64,000 bases of DNA, from positions 930,001-994,000 of the forward strand of contig NZ_CP076643.1 of assembly GCF_019226825.1 (NCBI RefSeq), written 5' to 3'. How positions within the stretch are numbered: position 1 is the stretch's first letter; every line of letters begins with the position of its first letter. Made by a program: the position numbers and the translations under genes. The notes below the pieces were generated by a model, which saw nothing but the letters and a program-made list of their open reading frames with translations, was not told the DNA's origin and did not search any database. Below, piece after piece: positions 49,101 through 58,520 of the stretch. Origin of the DNA: Vibrio ostreae. Lineage in GTDB: Bacteria; Pseudomonadota; Gammaproteobacteria; Enterobacterales; Vibrionaceae.

Positions 49101-49138
49101 CAGTGACGTTGTCACCTTGCTCTGCCAACGGCTTTCTC

Positions 49139-49218
49139 TGTAAACAGAGAGTTTTGTAAACAAAGAGCTCTGTAAACAGAGAGCTTTGCAAACAGGTAAC
49201 TCTGCAAACCGACAGCAC
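49139..49218. repeat. Tandem array of five 16-bp units between prpC and acnD
   Basis: Five units of exactly 16 bases start at 49139, 49155, 49171, 49187 and 49203. The first three follow TGTAAACAGAGAGCTC with one to three changes; the last two drift (TGCAAACAGGTAACTC, TGCAAACCGACAGCAC). No spacers. Confidence 0.9.
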
Positions 49219-49356
49219 AGCCAGCAGGGGTGACAACGCCTAATTTTCTGCATGGCGTTGCTTGTGACTGACTGCCCGTACTCGGTGTCAGTTAGTCGCG
49301 CCGCTGTGCAGGCCCAAGCAGTCAGGCCAGAGCCTGACGATATTTGGATGGATTCT

Positions 49357-51954
49357 ATGAACAGCGAGTACAGAAAAACGCTGCCCGGTAGTAATAACAG
49401 CTACGCGAGTCAAATCAGCTACTATGATGCCCGGCAAGCAGTTAACGACCTCTCTCCCGGTGCTTACGACACTTTACCTTACACCTCACGCGTGCTGGCA
49501 GAAAACCTGGTGCGCCGCTGCGACCCTGGTTTACTGCCCGATGCGCTCAAACAGCTGATTGAGCGTAAACGCGACCTCGATTTCCCCTGGTATCCGGCCC
49601 GGGTCGTGTGTCATGACATCCTTGGTCAGACGGCACTGGTTGATTTAGCCGGCCTGCGCGATGCGATTGCGGATCAGGGCGGTGACCCGGCCAAAGTCAA
49701 CCCGGTGGTGGAAACCCAACTGATCGTCGACCATTCGCTGGCGGTGGAGCATGCCGGTTTTGAAGCCGATGCGTTTGAGAAAAACCGCGCGATTGAAGAT
49801 CGCCGCAATGAAGATCGTTTTCACTTTATCGAATGGTGTAAAACCGCGTTTAAAAACGTCAGCGTGATCCCGGCCGGTAACGGCATTATGCATCAGATTA
49901 ATCTGGAGAAAATGTCGCCGGTGGTGCAACTCCAAGACGGCGTAGCGTTTCCCGATACCTGCGTCGGCACCGACAGCCATACGCCGCATGTTGATGCGCT
50001 GGGCGTGATCGCCATCGGCGTCGGTGGTCTGGAAGCGGAAACCGTGATGCTGGGCCGTCCGTCGATGATGCGATTGCCGGATATTGTCGGCGTCAAGCTG
50101 ACCGGTAAACGCAAACCGGGCATCACCGCGACCGATATCGTGCTGGCCATCACCGAGTTTTTGCGCGCGCAGCGCGTGGTGTCTGCCTATCTGGAATTCT
50201 TTGGCGAAGGGGCGAAAGATCTTACCATCGGTGACCGCGCGACCATTTCTAACATGACACCGGAATACGGCGCCAGCGCCGGGATGTTCTATATCGATGA
50301 GCAGACCATCAACTACCTCAAACTGACCGGGCGTGACGCCGAGCAGGTTGAACTGGTCGAGCAGTATGCTAAACAGACCGGCTTGTGGGCCGATGATTTG
50401 GTCGGTGCTGAGTATGAGCGGGTACTGGAATTCGATCTCTCTTCGGTCGAGCGTAACCTGGCCGGTCCGTCTAACCCGCATCGCCGCCTGCCGACTTCTC
50501 AGCTGGCGGAGCGCGGCATTGCCGGACAATGGCAACAGAAAGAGGGTGAACTGCCCGATGGCGCTGTCATCATTGCTGCCATCACTTCGTGCACCAACAC
50601 CAGTAACCCGCGTAACGTGGTGGCGGCCGGTTTGCTAGCCAAAAAAGCCAACGCATTAGGCCTGGAGCGTAAACCCTGGGTGAAAAGCTCATTTGCGCCG
50701 GGTTCGAAAGTGGCCAAGCTTTACCTAGAGGAAGCCAACCTGCTGCCGGAACTGGAAAAACTTGGATTTGGCATTGTGGGGTACGCCTGTACCACCTGTA
50801 ACGGGATGAGCGGCGCACTGGATCCTAAGATCCAGCAGGAGATCATCGAACGTGATCTCTACGCCACCGCCGTTTTGTCCGGAAACCGTAACTTTGACGG
50901 CCGCATCCATCCCTATGCGAAACAGGCGTTTCTTGCCTCGCCGCCTCTGGTGGTGGCTTATGCGCTGGCCGGTACCATCCGGTTTGACATTGAACGCGAC
51001 GCGCTCGGCAGCGATGCAAACGGCAAACCGATTTACCTCAATGACATCTGGCCAAGCGATGAAGAGATCGACGCGGTGGTGGGTGAATTTGTTAAACCGG
51101 AGCAGTTTAACCAGGTTTATATTCAGATGTTCAAACTCGACGACCAGCAGCACAGCAGTGCACCGTTGTATGACTGGCGTCCGATGAGTACTTATATCCG
51201 CCGCCCGCCTTACTGGGAAGGCGCTTTGGCCGGAGAACGTACCCTGAAGGGCATGCGTCCGCTGGCCGTGGTCGGTGACAACATCACCACTGACCATCTG
51301 TCACCGTCCAACGCCATTATGGCCAGCAGCGCTGCTGGGGAATACCTGACCAAAATGGGTGTGCCGGAGCAAGACTTTAACTCTTACGCCACCCATCGGG
51401 GCGATCACCTCACCGCGCAGCGCGCGACGTTCGCCAACCCGAAACTGTTTAACGAAATGGTGAAAGAGAACGGCGAAGTGGTGCAGGGCTCACTGGCACG
51501 TATTGAGCCGGAAGGCAAAGTGACCCGGATGTGGGAAGCCATCGAAACCTACATGCAGCGTAAACAGCCGCTGATCATTGTCGCGGGTGCTGATTACGGT
51601 CAGGGCTCTTCCCGTGACTGGGCCGCCAAAGGGGTGCGTCTTGCCGGGGTAGAAGCGATTGTCGCAGAAGGATTTGAGCGTATTCACCGTACCAATCTGG
51701 TCGGCATGGGCGTGCTGCCGCTGCAGTTTAAACCGGGTGTGACACGGTTGACCTTAGGGCTGGATGGTTCTGAGCTGTATGACGTGGTCGGTAACATTAA
51801 GCCCGGCGCTGAGCTGGCACTGGTGATCACCCGCAAAACCGGCGAAAAACTCGATGTGCCGGTCATCTGCCGTCTGGATACCGCTGATGAAGTGCACGTG
51901 TATAACGCCGGTGGCGTGTTGCAGCGTTTCGCGCAAGATTTTCTGGCGGGTTAA
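49357..51954 (+). CDS. acnD: 2-methylcitrate dehydratase, Fe/S-dependent (AcnD)
   Basis: An 865-residue aconitase-superfamily enzyme, highly similar to Shewanella AcnD. Cluster ligands are C in SCTNTSNP and two C in ACTTCNGMSGAL. Substrate-site landmarks are GTDSHTPHVDALGV and GSSRDWAAKGVRL. With PrpF it replaces PrpD: it dehydrates 2-methylcitrate to a 2-methylaconitate isomer. The frame is open for 35 more codons upstream; I chose the ATG at 49357 (MNSEYRKTLPG), where homology begins and GGATGGA is placed well. Confidence 0.94.
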   Translation: MNSEYRKTLPGSNNSYASQISYYDARQAVNDLSPGAYDTLPYTSRVLAENLVRRCDPGLLPDALKQLIERKRDLDFPWYPARVVCHDILGQTALVDLAGLRDAIADQGGDPAKVNPVVETQLIVDHSLAVEHAGFEADAFEKNRAIEDRRNEDRFHFIEWCKTAFKNVSVIPAGNGIMHQINLEKMSPVVQLQDGVAFPDTCVGTDSHTPHVDALGVIAIGVGGLEAETVMLGRPSMMRLPDIVGVKLTGKRKPGITATDIVLAITEFLRAQRVVSAYLEFFGEGAKDLTIGDRATISNMTPEYGASAGMFYIDEQTINYLKLTGRDAEQVELVEQYAKQTGLWADDLVGAEYERVLEFDLSSVERNLAGPSNPHRRLPTSQLAERGIAGQWQQKEGELPDGAVIIAAITSCTNTSNPRNVVAAGLLAKKANALGLERKPWVKSSFAPGSKVAKLYLEEANLLPELEKLGFGIVGYACTTCNGMSGALDPKIQQEIIERDLYATAVLSGNRNFDGRIHPYAKQAFLASPPLVVAYALAGTIRFDIERDALGSDANGKPIYLNDIWPSDEEIDAVVGEFVKPEQFNQVYIQMFKLDDQQHSSAPLYDWRPMSTYIRRPPYWEGALAGERTLKGMRPLAVVGDNITTDHLSPSNAIMASSAAGEYLTKMGVPEQDFNSYATHRGDHLTAQRATFANPKLFNEMVKENGEVVQGSLARIEPEGKVTRMWEAIETYMQRKQPLIIVAGADYGQGSSRDWAAKGVRLAGVEAIVAEGFERIHRTNLVGMGVLPLQFKPGVTRLTLGLDGSELYDVVGNIKPGAELALVITRKTGEKLDVPVICRLDTADEVHVYNAGGVLQRFAQDFLAG

Positions 51955-51966
51955 GGGAGTAAAATC

Positions 51967-53163
51967 ATGAGCAATGTCAGCACTCCTTCACAAATCAAAG
52001 TGCCAGCGACCTATATGCGCGGCGGAACCAGCAAAGGGGTTTTCTTCCGTTTAGAAGACTTGCCTGAGGCGGCGCAAAGCCCGGGCCCGGCGCGCGATGA
52101 CTTGCTGCTGCGCGTCATCGGCAGCCCGGATCCGTACGGCAAACAAATTGACGGCATGGGCGGGGCAACATCCAGCACCAGTAAAAGCGTCATTGTCAGC
52201 CTGAGCACTCAACCGGATCACGATGTGGATTACCTGTTTGGTCAGGTTTCAATTGACCAGCCGTTTGTTGACTGGAGCGGCAACTGCGGCAATTTGTCGG
52301 CCGCGATCGGCCCGTTTGCGATGCACGCCGGTTATATTGATCCGGCGCGGATCCCGCACAATGGCGTGGTCGCGGTGCGGGTGTGGCAGGTCAACATCCG
52401 CAAAACCATCGTAGTGCATGTGCCTGTCGTCAACGGCATGGTGCAGGAAACCGGCGAGTTTGAGCTCGACGGAGTCACGTTCCCGGCGGCAGAAATTCAG
52501 GTCGATTTTGTTGACCCGGCCGACAGCGACGGCGCCATGTTCCCGACCGGCAACCTGGTGGACGATCTTGATGTACCCGGAATAGGCACCTTAAACGCGA
52601 CCCTGATCAACGCCGGCATTCCGACCATTTTTGTTGATGCCGCATCAATTGGCTACCACGGTACTGAGCTGCAGGATGACATTAACGGTGATGAAAAAGC
52701 ACTGGCGATGTTTGAAACCATCCGCGCGTACGGCGCGCTCAAGATGGGGCTTATCAGCGATCTGGAACAGGCAAAAGCCCGCCAGCACACGCCGAAAGTA
52801 GCCTTTGTCGCAGCGCCGCAAACCTATCACGCTTCCAGTGGTAAAACCGTACAGGCCGAAGAAATTGATCTGCTGGTGCGCGCTTTGTCGATGGGCAAAT
52901 TGCATCACGCCATGATGGGCACCGCAGCGGTCGCGATAGCGGCAGCAGCCTGTGTACCGGGAACTCTGGTCAATTTAGCGGCCGGAGGCGGTGAAAAACA
53001 GTCAGTGACCTTTGGTCATCCGTCCGGAACGCTCAAAGTCGGTGCCAGTGCTGTTCAGACCGAACAGGGCTGGGTGGTCGAGAAAGCCGTGATGAGTCGC
53101 AGTGCACGTATTTTGATGGAAGGCTGGGTTCGCGTCCCGGCGCAAACCATCACGTTTGGCTAA
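51967..53163 (+). CDS. prpF: 2-methylaconitate isomerase PrpF
   Basis: A 398-residue protein of the PrpF/diaminopimelate-epimerase-like fold. Landmarks are YMRGGTSKGVFFRLEDLP near the start, DGMGGATSSTSKSV, and GNCGNLSAAIGPFA with a conserved Cys. It converts 2-methyl-trans-aconitate to the cis form and is needed when AcnD is used instead of PrpD. The GGGAG ribosome-binding site lies in the 12-base gap after acnD. Confidence 0.94.
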   Translation: MSNVSTPSQIKVPATYMRGGTSKGVFFRLEDLPEAAQSPGPARDDLLLRVIGSPDPYGKQIDGMGGATSSTSKSVIVSLSTQPDHDVDYLFGQVSIDQPFVDWSGNCGNLSAAIGPFAMHAGYIDPARIPHNGVVAVRVWQVNIRKTIVVHVPVVNGMVQETGEFELDGVTFPAAEIQVDFVDPADSDGAMFPTGNLVDDLDVPGIGTLNATLINAGIPTIFVDAASIGYHGTELQDDINGDEKALAMFETIRAYGALKMGLISDLEQAKARQHTPKVAFVAAPQTYHASSGKTVQAEEIDLLVRALSMGKLHHAMMGTAAVAIAAAACVPGTLVNLAAGGGEKQSVTFGHPSGTLKVGASAVQTEQGWVVEKAVMSRSARILMEGWVRVPAQTITFG

Positions 53164-53187
53164 GCCAGAATTTGAAGGAGAAGCACC

Positions 53188-55064
53188 ATGTCTGCATATT
53201 TAAAGGAATATCAATGGGCACAGCAACAACCGGAAGAATTCTGGAAGGTTCAGGCCCGGCACATCGACTGGTTTGAGTTCCCGCAAACCATTTTAAAAAA
53301 AGACAATCACGGCATTGAGCGCTGGTTCCCGGACGGCCTGCTCAATACATCCTGGCTGGCGCTGGATTATCACTGTGAGCAAGGGCGCGGCGATCAAATC
53401 GCGCTGATTTACGACTCACCCGTGACCGGCAAAAAGCAGCGCTACAGCTATTTTGCTCTGCGTGACAGCGTCGCCCGGGTGGCGGGCATGCTGGCCGAGC
53501 AGGGCGTAACCAAAGGTGACCGGGTGATCATCTATATGCCGATGATCCCGGAAGCGGCCATGGCGATGCTGGCTTGCGCGCGTCTGGGTGCGATTCATTC
53601 GGTGGTGTTTGGCGGCTTTGCCCCGAACGAGCTGGCGGTGCGGATTGAAGATGCCGAGCCGAAAGTGATCATGACCGCATCGTGCGGCGTGGAAGTGAAT
53701 AAGGTGATTCCATATAAGCCGATGGTGGATCAGGCCATTATGGACAGCCGCTGGAAGCCGGAGAAAGTACTGATGTATCAGCGCAGCGAATGCCGGGCCG
53801 AGATGACCAGCGAGCGCGATCTGGAATGGAACAGCCTGATTCAGGATGCACTGCCGCACGCCTGTGTGCCGGTTCTGGCGACCGATCCTCTGTATATTCT
53901 GTACACCTCAGGCACGACCGGTAAACCAAAAGGCGTGGTACGCGATAATGGCGGTCACGCGGTGGCGATGAAGTATTCGATGAGCTGCATCTACAACATG
54001 CCGCAGGATGGCGTGTTCTGGGCGGCGTCGGATGTGGGCTGGGTGGTGGGGCACTCTTACATTGTTTATGCGCCGCTGATCCACGGGTGCACCACGATTC
54101 TGTACGAAGGTAAACCGGTACGCACGCCGGATCCGGGCGCGTTCTGGCGCGTGTGTCAGGAGTACAAGGTGAATGCGCTGTTCTCGGCCCCGACGGCTTT
54201 CCGGGCGATCAAAAAGAAGACCCGAACGGCGAGTATCTGAAAGATTACGACTTATCCTGTCTGACGACGATTTTTATGGCCGGTGAACGTCTCGATCCGC
54301 CGACGCTGGAATGGGTTCAGGCACAGACCGATAAGCCGGTGATTGACCACTGGTGGCAAACTGAGACCGGTTGGGCCATCGCCGGTAATCCGACCGGACT
54401 GGAGCTGATGCCGGTTAAAGCGGGTTCTGCCACCAAGCCGATTCCGGGTTATCAGGTCGAGATCTTAAACGAACTGGGCGAAGTGGCGGCACCAAACGAG
54501 CAGGGTTTTGTGGCGCTGAAGCGTCCGCTGCCACCAAGCTGCTTGCCGACGGTATGGCGCAACCACGACAGGTTTGAATCCGGTTATCTGGCTCAGTTCC
54601 CCGGTTATTACGTCTCCGGTGACGGCGGTTACCTGGATGAAGAAGGCTATCTGTTCATCATGGGCCGGATTGACGATGTGATAAACGTCGCCGGGCACCG
54701 CCTCTCGACCGGTGAAATGGAAGAAATTGTCGGCGCGCACCCGGCGGTCGCCGAATGTGCGGTAGTCGGTGTGCATGATGAGCTCAAAGGGCAACTGCCA
54801 CTGGGCCTGGTGGTGCTGAAAGACGGGGTGAAAGTCGATAGCCTGGCACTGGAATCCGAACTGGTGTCGAGCGTACGCAGTCAGATTGGTGCGGTGGCCT
54901 GTTTCAAACATGCCCTGGTGGTCGAGCGCCTGCCGAAAACCCGCTCCGGTAAAATTTTACGGCGGATTATTCGTCAAATCGCGGACGGAGAAAGCTACAG
55001 TGTGCCGTCGACGATTGATGACCCGGTCAGTCTGACTGAGCTGGAGAAAGTTCTGCATTCATAA
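53188..55064 (+). pseudogene. prpE: Propionate-CoA ligase prpE, single-base frame break in the middle
   Basis: Full-length PrpE (about 625 residues) is present but in two frames. Frame one (from the ATG at 53188) runs to 54240; frame two covers about 54216-55064. The break is in ATC AAA AAG AAG: homology wants I-K-K-E-D-P-N-G and the read gives I-K-K-K-T-R. One G is missing, or the ribosome slips -1 on C-AAA-AAG. Motifs are intact: YTSGTTGKPKG (adenylate-forming core), WWQTETGW, and PKTRSGKILRR with the acetylatable Lys. It activates propionate to propionyl-CoA and ends the prp operon. It may be a real pseudogene, a sequencing error, or a slippage site. Confidence 0.88.
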
Positions 55065-55067
55065 CTG

Positions 55068-55104
55068 GAAAAAGCGCCCGCTCTGACCGACCGGGCGCTT
55101 TTTA
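55068..55104 (+). terminator. prp operon terminator
   Basis: AAAAAGCGCCCG-CTCTGACCGAC-CGGGCGCTTTTT, 12-bp stem directly after the prpE stop. Confidence 0.93.
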
Positions 55105-55268
55105 TTGTGGCACTGTAACGTTGTTACCTTTGAGGACGGTTAACTTGGCTTGACCTGTTGAACCCAATAATGAATTATGTGTTTAATTTTATATGCCGGT
55201 TCAATGTTGTTGGTATCAATCAACCCCATTGCAGCGGCTTAACCGGAAATTAAACACAGGCAGAATAT

Positions 55269-55682
55269 ATGGGATTGATAATCGGACCAATAATGATTCT
55301 TTGGCTGGGCGCGCTGTTATTTACGTTACGCATGGGCTACCTCTTTCTCATCGATAAGCCTTTCTTTCCCTATGTGTGCGTGGTGGTGATAGCGGCTATC
55401 CTTGGCTCGCTGCTTTACGTCGCCGGTGGTTTGTCGACATTCCGGGGGCACAGCGAACTTTGGGTGTTTGAAATATCATGGTTTTTCCTTGCCAATAAGT
55501 ACGCGATTACGTTGTTTGTCTTAGCAGCCATGGCGTATCTTTTTGGCAGCAATTTGTTTAGCGGCGATATATCAAAAGCGGTTATTTTTATTCTCGCTTT
55601 TTCTGTCACGTCCGGCAGCCTCATCGGTAGCCTGAGCGCCAGCTCATTTATGCAAAAGTACGGTATATCCGCAACCTACTGA
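55269..55682 (+). CDS. Four-helix membrane protein, unrecognised
   Basis: A 137-residue inner-membrane protein with four hydrophobic segments (about 5-27, 36-58, 77-98, 104-126) and short loops. No signal peptide cleavage or motif is visible. Codon use matches the core. The gene stands alone, 204 bases after prpE and its terminator. Function unknown. Confidence 0.7.
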   Translation: MGLIIGPIMILWLGALLFTLRMGYLFLIDKPFFPYVCVVVIAAILGSLLYVAGGLSTFRGHSELWVFEISWFFLANKYAITLFVLAAMAYLFGSNLFSGDISKAVIFILAFSVTSGSLIGSLSASSFMQKYGISATY

Positions 55683-55720
55683 TAATTATTCATTTACAAT
55701 ATCGAACAAGGAGAGTGGGT

Positions 55721-56155
55721 GTGGTCAGCATTCGTCTAATGGAGATTGCCGATTATGATCAGGTGATTGCCCTGTGGGCACAAACTGAGGGGATGAGTAT
55801 CCGCGATGCGGACTCACGCGACAGTATCGCAAGCTACCTGGCGCGTAATCCGGGATTAAGTTTTGTCGCGCAAAGCGGCGCGGACATTGTTGGTGCGGTA
55901 TTGGTTGGTACTGATGGCCGGCGCGGTTATTTGCAGCACTTAGCGGTGGCATCCCATTGTCGCGGGCAAAATCTGGGGCGTGATTTGGTTGCACATTCCA
56001 CCCAGGCGCTGGCGGACATCGGTATTGCTAAAACGCACCTGTTTGTGTTGAACGACAACCTCAATGCCCAGCAGTTTTATCAAAAATTAGGCTGGTTCCC
56101 GAGAGACGAAGTGCGCATGTATTCGTTCAACAGCTCAAGCAACAGTAACGTTTAG
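55721..56155 (+). CDS. GNAT N-acetyltransferase
   Basis: A 144-residue GNAT protein. The N-terminal strand-helix reads SIRLMEIADYDQVIALW. The acetyl-CoA loop is VASHCRGQNLGRDLV (R/Q-x-x-G-x-G type). The C-terminal FYQKLGWFPRDEVRMY is typical. GTG at 55721 is the best start because AAGGAG ends seven bases before; a GTG two codons upstream overlaps the ribosome-binding site. The substrate is unknown; it resembles small-molecule or ribosomal-protein acetyltransferases. Confidence 0.85.
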   Translation: MVSIRLMEIADYDQVIALWAQTEGMSIRDADSRDSIASYLARNPGLSFVAQSGADIVGAVLVGTDGRRGYLQHLAVASHCRGQNLGRDLVAHSTQALADIGIAKTHLFVLNDNLNAQQFYQKLGWFPRDEVRMYSFNSSSNSNV

Positions 56156-56221
56156 TGCTGTGCCGTTCATTGCCATATTCACAGCCGCAAGTACGGCTTA
56201 CTGCTCAAATGACGGCATTCA

Positions 56222-56617
56222 TTAGCGTGGATAGTGTTCTGGTAACAGGCCGTGCCCCTGAATCTCCGCCAGATAGATAAGCCCGTCAATGACCCGAATC
56301 GGCGTCAGCAGGTTATCTTGGTCGCAATGGTCGAGTTCAAAAGCCAGGTACAGGCGCTCATTTTCAATCTTGATAAACAGGTTGCCTTGCGGCGCTCGTT
56401 CCTGAGTTAACGCAAAGGTGCCGATAGCGAGAAAGTGCGAGCTTTTCAGGCTGTTGGTGGCGTAGATGTCACTGTGCATTTTGTGGGCGAGGGTTAAGAA
56501 ATCGAGCAGCAGGTTAATCTGGTCGTCAGAAACCGTATCCAGTGCTTTGATATGTGGCTGTTTACAGAATCGTTCTAAGTAGCTCAGCATTTGGTCGATA
56601 TCGTTGTCAAATAGCAT
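56222..56617 (-). CDS. Small cytoplasmic protein, unrecognised
   Basis: A 131-residue soluble protein starting MLFDNDIDQMLSYLERF. The first half is helical (NLLLDFLTLAHKMHSDIYAT); the second has beta-like segments (GNLFIKIENERLYLAFELD). No membrane segment or known motif. Convergent with the GNAT gene. Its composition looks like a real core gene. Function not recognised. Confidence 0.65.
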   Translation of the reverse strand: MLFDNDIDQMLSYLERFCKQPHIKALDTVSDDQINLLLDFLTLAHKMHSDIYATNSLKSSHFLAIGTFALTQERAPQGNLFIKIENERLYLAFELDHCDQDNLLTPIRVIDGLIYLAEIQGHGLLPEHYPR

Positions 56618-56697
56618 TTGGGTTTCTCTTGGGGGAAGGCGAGGGGATTTTAGCGGTATCGCTTTGATATAACAAACTTGGCGTGGTGTTTTTATTT

Positions 56698-56725
56698 TGG
56701 CTTCTGGCTTCTGGCTTCTGGCTTC
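56698..56725. repeat. 7-bp tandem repeat, four copies
   Basis: TGGCTTC is repeated four times exactly, followed by TGGCTAT. Copy number could change by slippage. It directly precedes dispersed repeat copy A. Confidence 0.85.
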
Positions 56726-56741
56726 TGGCTATTGGTTGTTT

Positions 56742-56914
56742 GTATGTCCCGCTTTGACGGTTTCAATTCTCTTGAGCTTGGTGCAAGCGGGCCAGTCACT
56801 CTTTGCTTGCGCCAAAGAGTAACCAGAAAGGCGCTTGGGTTCTTTGGCGTTGTGCAGGCCGGTTTTAGGCGTTCCCGACGCCGAAAACCTAAAAAATCGT
56901 CCTGATTTTTTGCC
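56742..56914 (+). repeat. Dispersed mosaic repeat, copy A (full)
   Basis: A 173-base element with three inner hairpins: CTCTTTG/CAAAGAG, GGCGT/ACGCC and AAAAATC/GATTTTT. The central part is almost identical to copy B near 58.1 kb, and the outer parts match copy C at 63.1 kb. It is non-coding. Confidence 0.88.
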
Positions 56915-56993
56915 TTGTATCTCGATAACTTAAGCTCTTTGACGCCGAAGTTTGTCAGAATATGCCGACTAGCTTTCTTTAGAAGTAAAAATA

Positions 56994-57299
56994 ATGAAGT
57001 TATTTTCAATAATTACACTGCTACTCCAATTGGTACTCATCGCCTGGGCGAAGTACTACGGGTACATGATGGATATGGCCTTAACAAAGCTGTCTTCAGC
57101 TTCAGAATCTGAAGTTTTAAAAGATCTGGTAATGATTAAACACTACCAGGATTTAGACAGCTATTTAGGTTTGGCAACGGGTGTGGTTTGGATCCTGTTT
57201 ATCCTTGTCGCCATTTTCAAGAAAGTTCTCAATACTAAAGAGGCTCAATTGACTATTTATGTACCGATGATCGCGAGTTTGGTCGCGGGTATGTTTTAG
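56994..57299 (+). CDS. Small membrane protein, unrecognised
   Basis: A 101-residue protein with three hydrophobic segments (about 2-20, 57-77, 84-101) and a hydrophilic loop in between. It lies 80 bases after a dispersed repeat copy and 17 bases before a methyltransferase gene, so the two may be co-transcribed. The ribosome-binding site is weak (AGAAGT). No family recognised. Confidence 0.6.
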   Translation: MKLFSIITLLLQLVLIAWAKYYGYMMDMALTKLSSASESEVLKDLVMIKHYQDLDSYLGLATGVVWILFILVAIFKKVLNTKEAQLTIYVPMIASLVAGMF

Positions 57300-57316
57300 T
57301 TTGGGGAGAGATAAAA

Positions 57317-57920
57317 ATGAAGCCTGAGGATATCGCCAAGGCATACAATCAAATTACTCATATCTGGACGGATGGTAAGTTTGATATGAGTAATGGTATT
57401 GCACAGCACAAAAAAAGCGATCAGTTTTGTTAGTGAGCGCGGACGGGCTCTGGATGTGGGTTGTGGTTGTACTTGTCGTTTCATTGAGTTGCTGGCGGGG
57501 GAAGGTTTTACTCCTTCCGGGTTGGATATTTCGCCCAAGATGCTCAGTATCGCGAGGGAAAAGCTGCCTGGTGTGCAGTTTTTTCAAGAGGATATTTGTG
57601 AGTGTGATTTAACCGAGAAATACGATTTTATCACCGCGTGGGACAGTATCTGGCATATTCCTTTATCACAACAAAAGCCGGTGCTATGTAAAATCGTCGC
57701 CAGTCTCAATCCCGGTGGTGTGTTTATCTTTTCATTCGGCGGTACAGATGAAGAGGGTTGCCATCGAGACGATTTTATGGGGCCGGAAGTCTACTATTCG
57801 TCGCTGGGCTTGAACGGTTTCTTAACTCTGTTTATGGAGCTCGGCTGTATTATCCGCCATCTGGAGTTTGATCAATATCCTCAGTTACACAGTTATCTGA
57901 TTGTCGAGAAAGGAAAGTAA
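57317..57920 (+). pseudogene. SAM-dependent methyltransferase, frame break at an A7 run
   Basis: A class I methyltransferase of about 200 residues in two frames. Frame one begins with the ATG at 57317 (GGGGAGAG upstream) and reads 33 residues ending HKK before it fails. Frame two continues AISFVSERGRALDVGCGC to 57920. The break is at seven A (57410-57416); six A would restore one frame. Motif I is LDVGCG, and motif II/III regions LDISPKMLSIA and YDFITAWDSIWHI are clear. The substrate is unknown. It could be a pseudogene, a sequencing error, or expressed by slippage. Confidence 0.8.
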
Positions 57921-58049
57921 GGTTCCAGAGATATCGATTATGAGTCAGGTCGTTCAGTATGTCCCGTTTTCGGAATTTTCGATGTCCAAAGCTAAAACAT
58001 CGACGTGGTTTTTGCGTTTGTGGCGAGGAGTGAAACGGTTTGCTGTGTT

Positions 58050-58222
58050 GTATGTCACGCTCTGACTTGGTCGATTTCTTTAGTTGAGTGCCAGCGTGCC
58101 AGTCACTCTTTGCTTGCGCCAAAGAGTAACCAGAAAGGCGCTTGGGTTCTTTGGCGCTGTTCAGGCCGGTTTTAGGCGTTCCCGACGCCGAAAACCTAAA
58201 AAATCGTCCTGATTTTTTGCCT
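58050..58222 (+). repeat. Dispersed mosaic repeat, copy B (full)
   Basis: Same order of parts as copy A. The central and right parts, from CACTCTTTGC to GATTTTTTGCC, differ from copy A at only a few positions; the left ~45 bases are divergent. Confidence 0.88.
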
Positions 58223-58413
58223 TCGGACAGTGGTTTCAGAGTGTTATTGGTAAGTTTTTACTTAAAAACTTAATGCGATTAACAATGTTGACTCGTTTCT
58301 TTTGGTGCTTGTTGACCTGGTCTGACGAATGGTTGATTATGTATTCAGTTTACTATGGTGTGTTAGATAGAATCTGTCGGTATTTTGTGAATTCGAGCGG
58401 AAGTGACGCTCTT

Positions 58414-58437
58414 GTTTAACGTTATGTTACGTTAAAC
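58414..58437. promoter_or_regulatory. Perfect dyad upstream of first cassette gene
   Basis: GTTTAACG, eight bases, CGTTAAAC. Possible operator or a recombination-related site; no known match. Confidence 0.45.
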
Positions 58438-58520
58438 CTAATCAGTGGCTTATGTTGGTTTGGACAAGTTCTGGCAGACATTGTCTGTCTAATAACTGTT
58501 AGTTTATTTGGAGTGTTTTT

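Larger units (their letters stand above)
56618..56993. other. Gene-free stretch with short tandem repeat and dispersed repeat copy
   Basis: About 375 bases without a gene. It contains the 7-bp tandem repeat at 56698-56725 and dispersed repeat copy A at 56742-56914. Short frames over the repeat are not genes. Confidence 0.6.
57921..58520. other. Gene-free stretch before the cassette cluster
   Basis: About 600 bases without a gene. It contains dispersed repeat copy B and then about 300 AT-rich bases. These hold two perfect dyads: AAGTTTTT-ACTT-AAAAACTT at 58252-58271, and GTTTAACG-TTATGTTA-CGTTAAAC at 58414-58437. The stretch CTTAATGCGATTAAC at 58269-58283 resembles the right end of the attC sites found downstream and may be a remnant. 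Confidence 0.55.

Noticed and set aside
49139..49218. CRISPR array or coding repeat
   Set aside because: 16-bp units have no spacers; the period is not a multiple of three, so it does not encode a regular peptide repeat.
49252..49356. 35-codon N-terminal extension of AcnD
   Set aside because: AcnD homology and a fitting ribosome-binding site point to the ATG at 49357.
49645..50535. 296-codon open frame on the minus strand
   Set aside because: Fully antisense to acnD, whose homology is unambiguous; a product of high GC codon use.
56742..56914. attC sites or small genes in the dispersed repeat
   Set aside because: The hairpins are short and separate, the core sequences of attC are missing, and the short frames follow the repeat rather than codon use.
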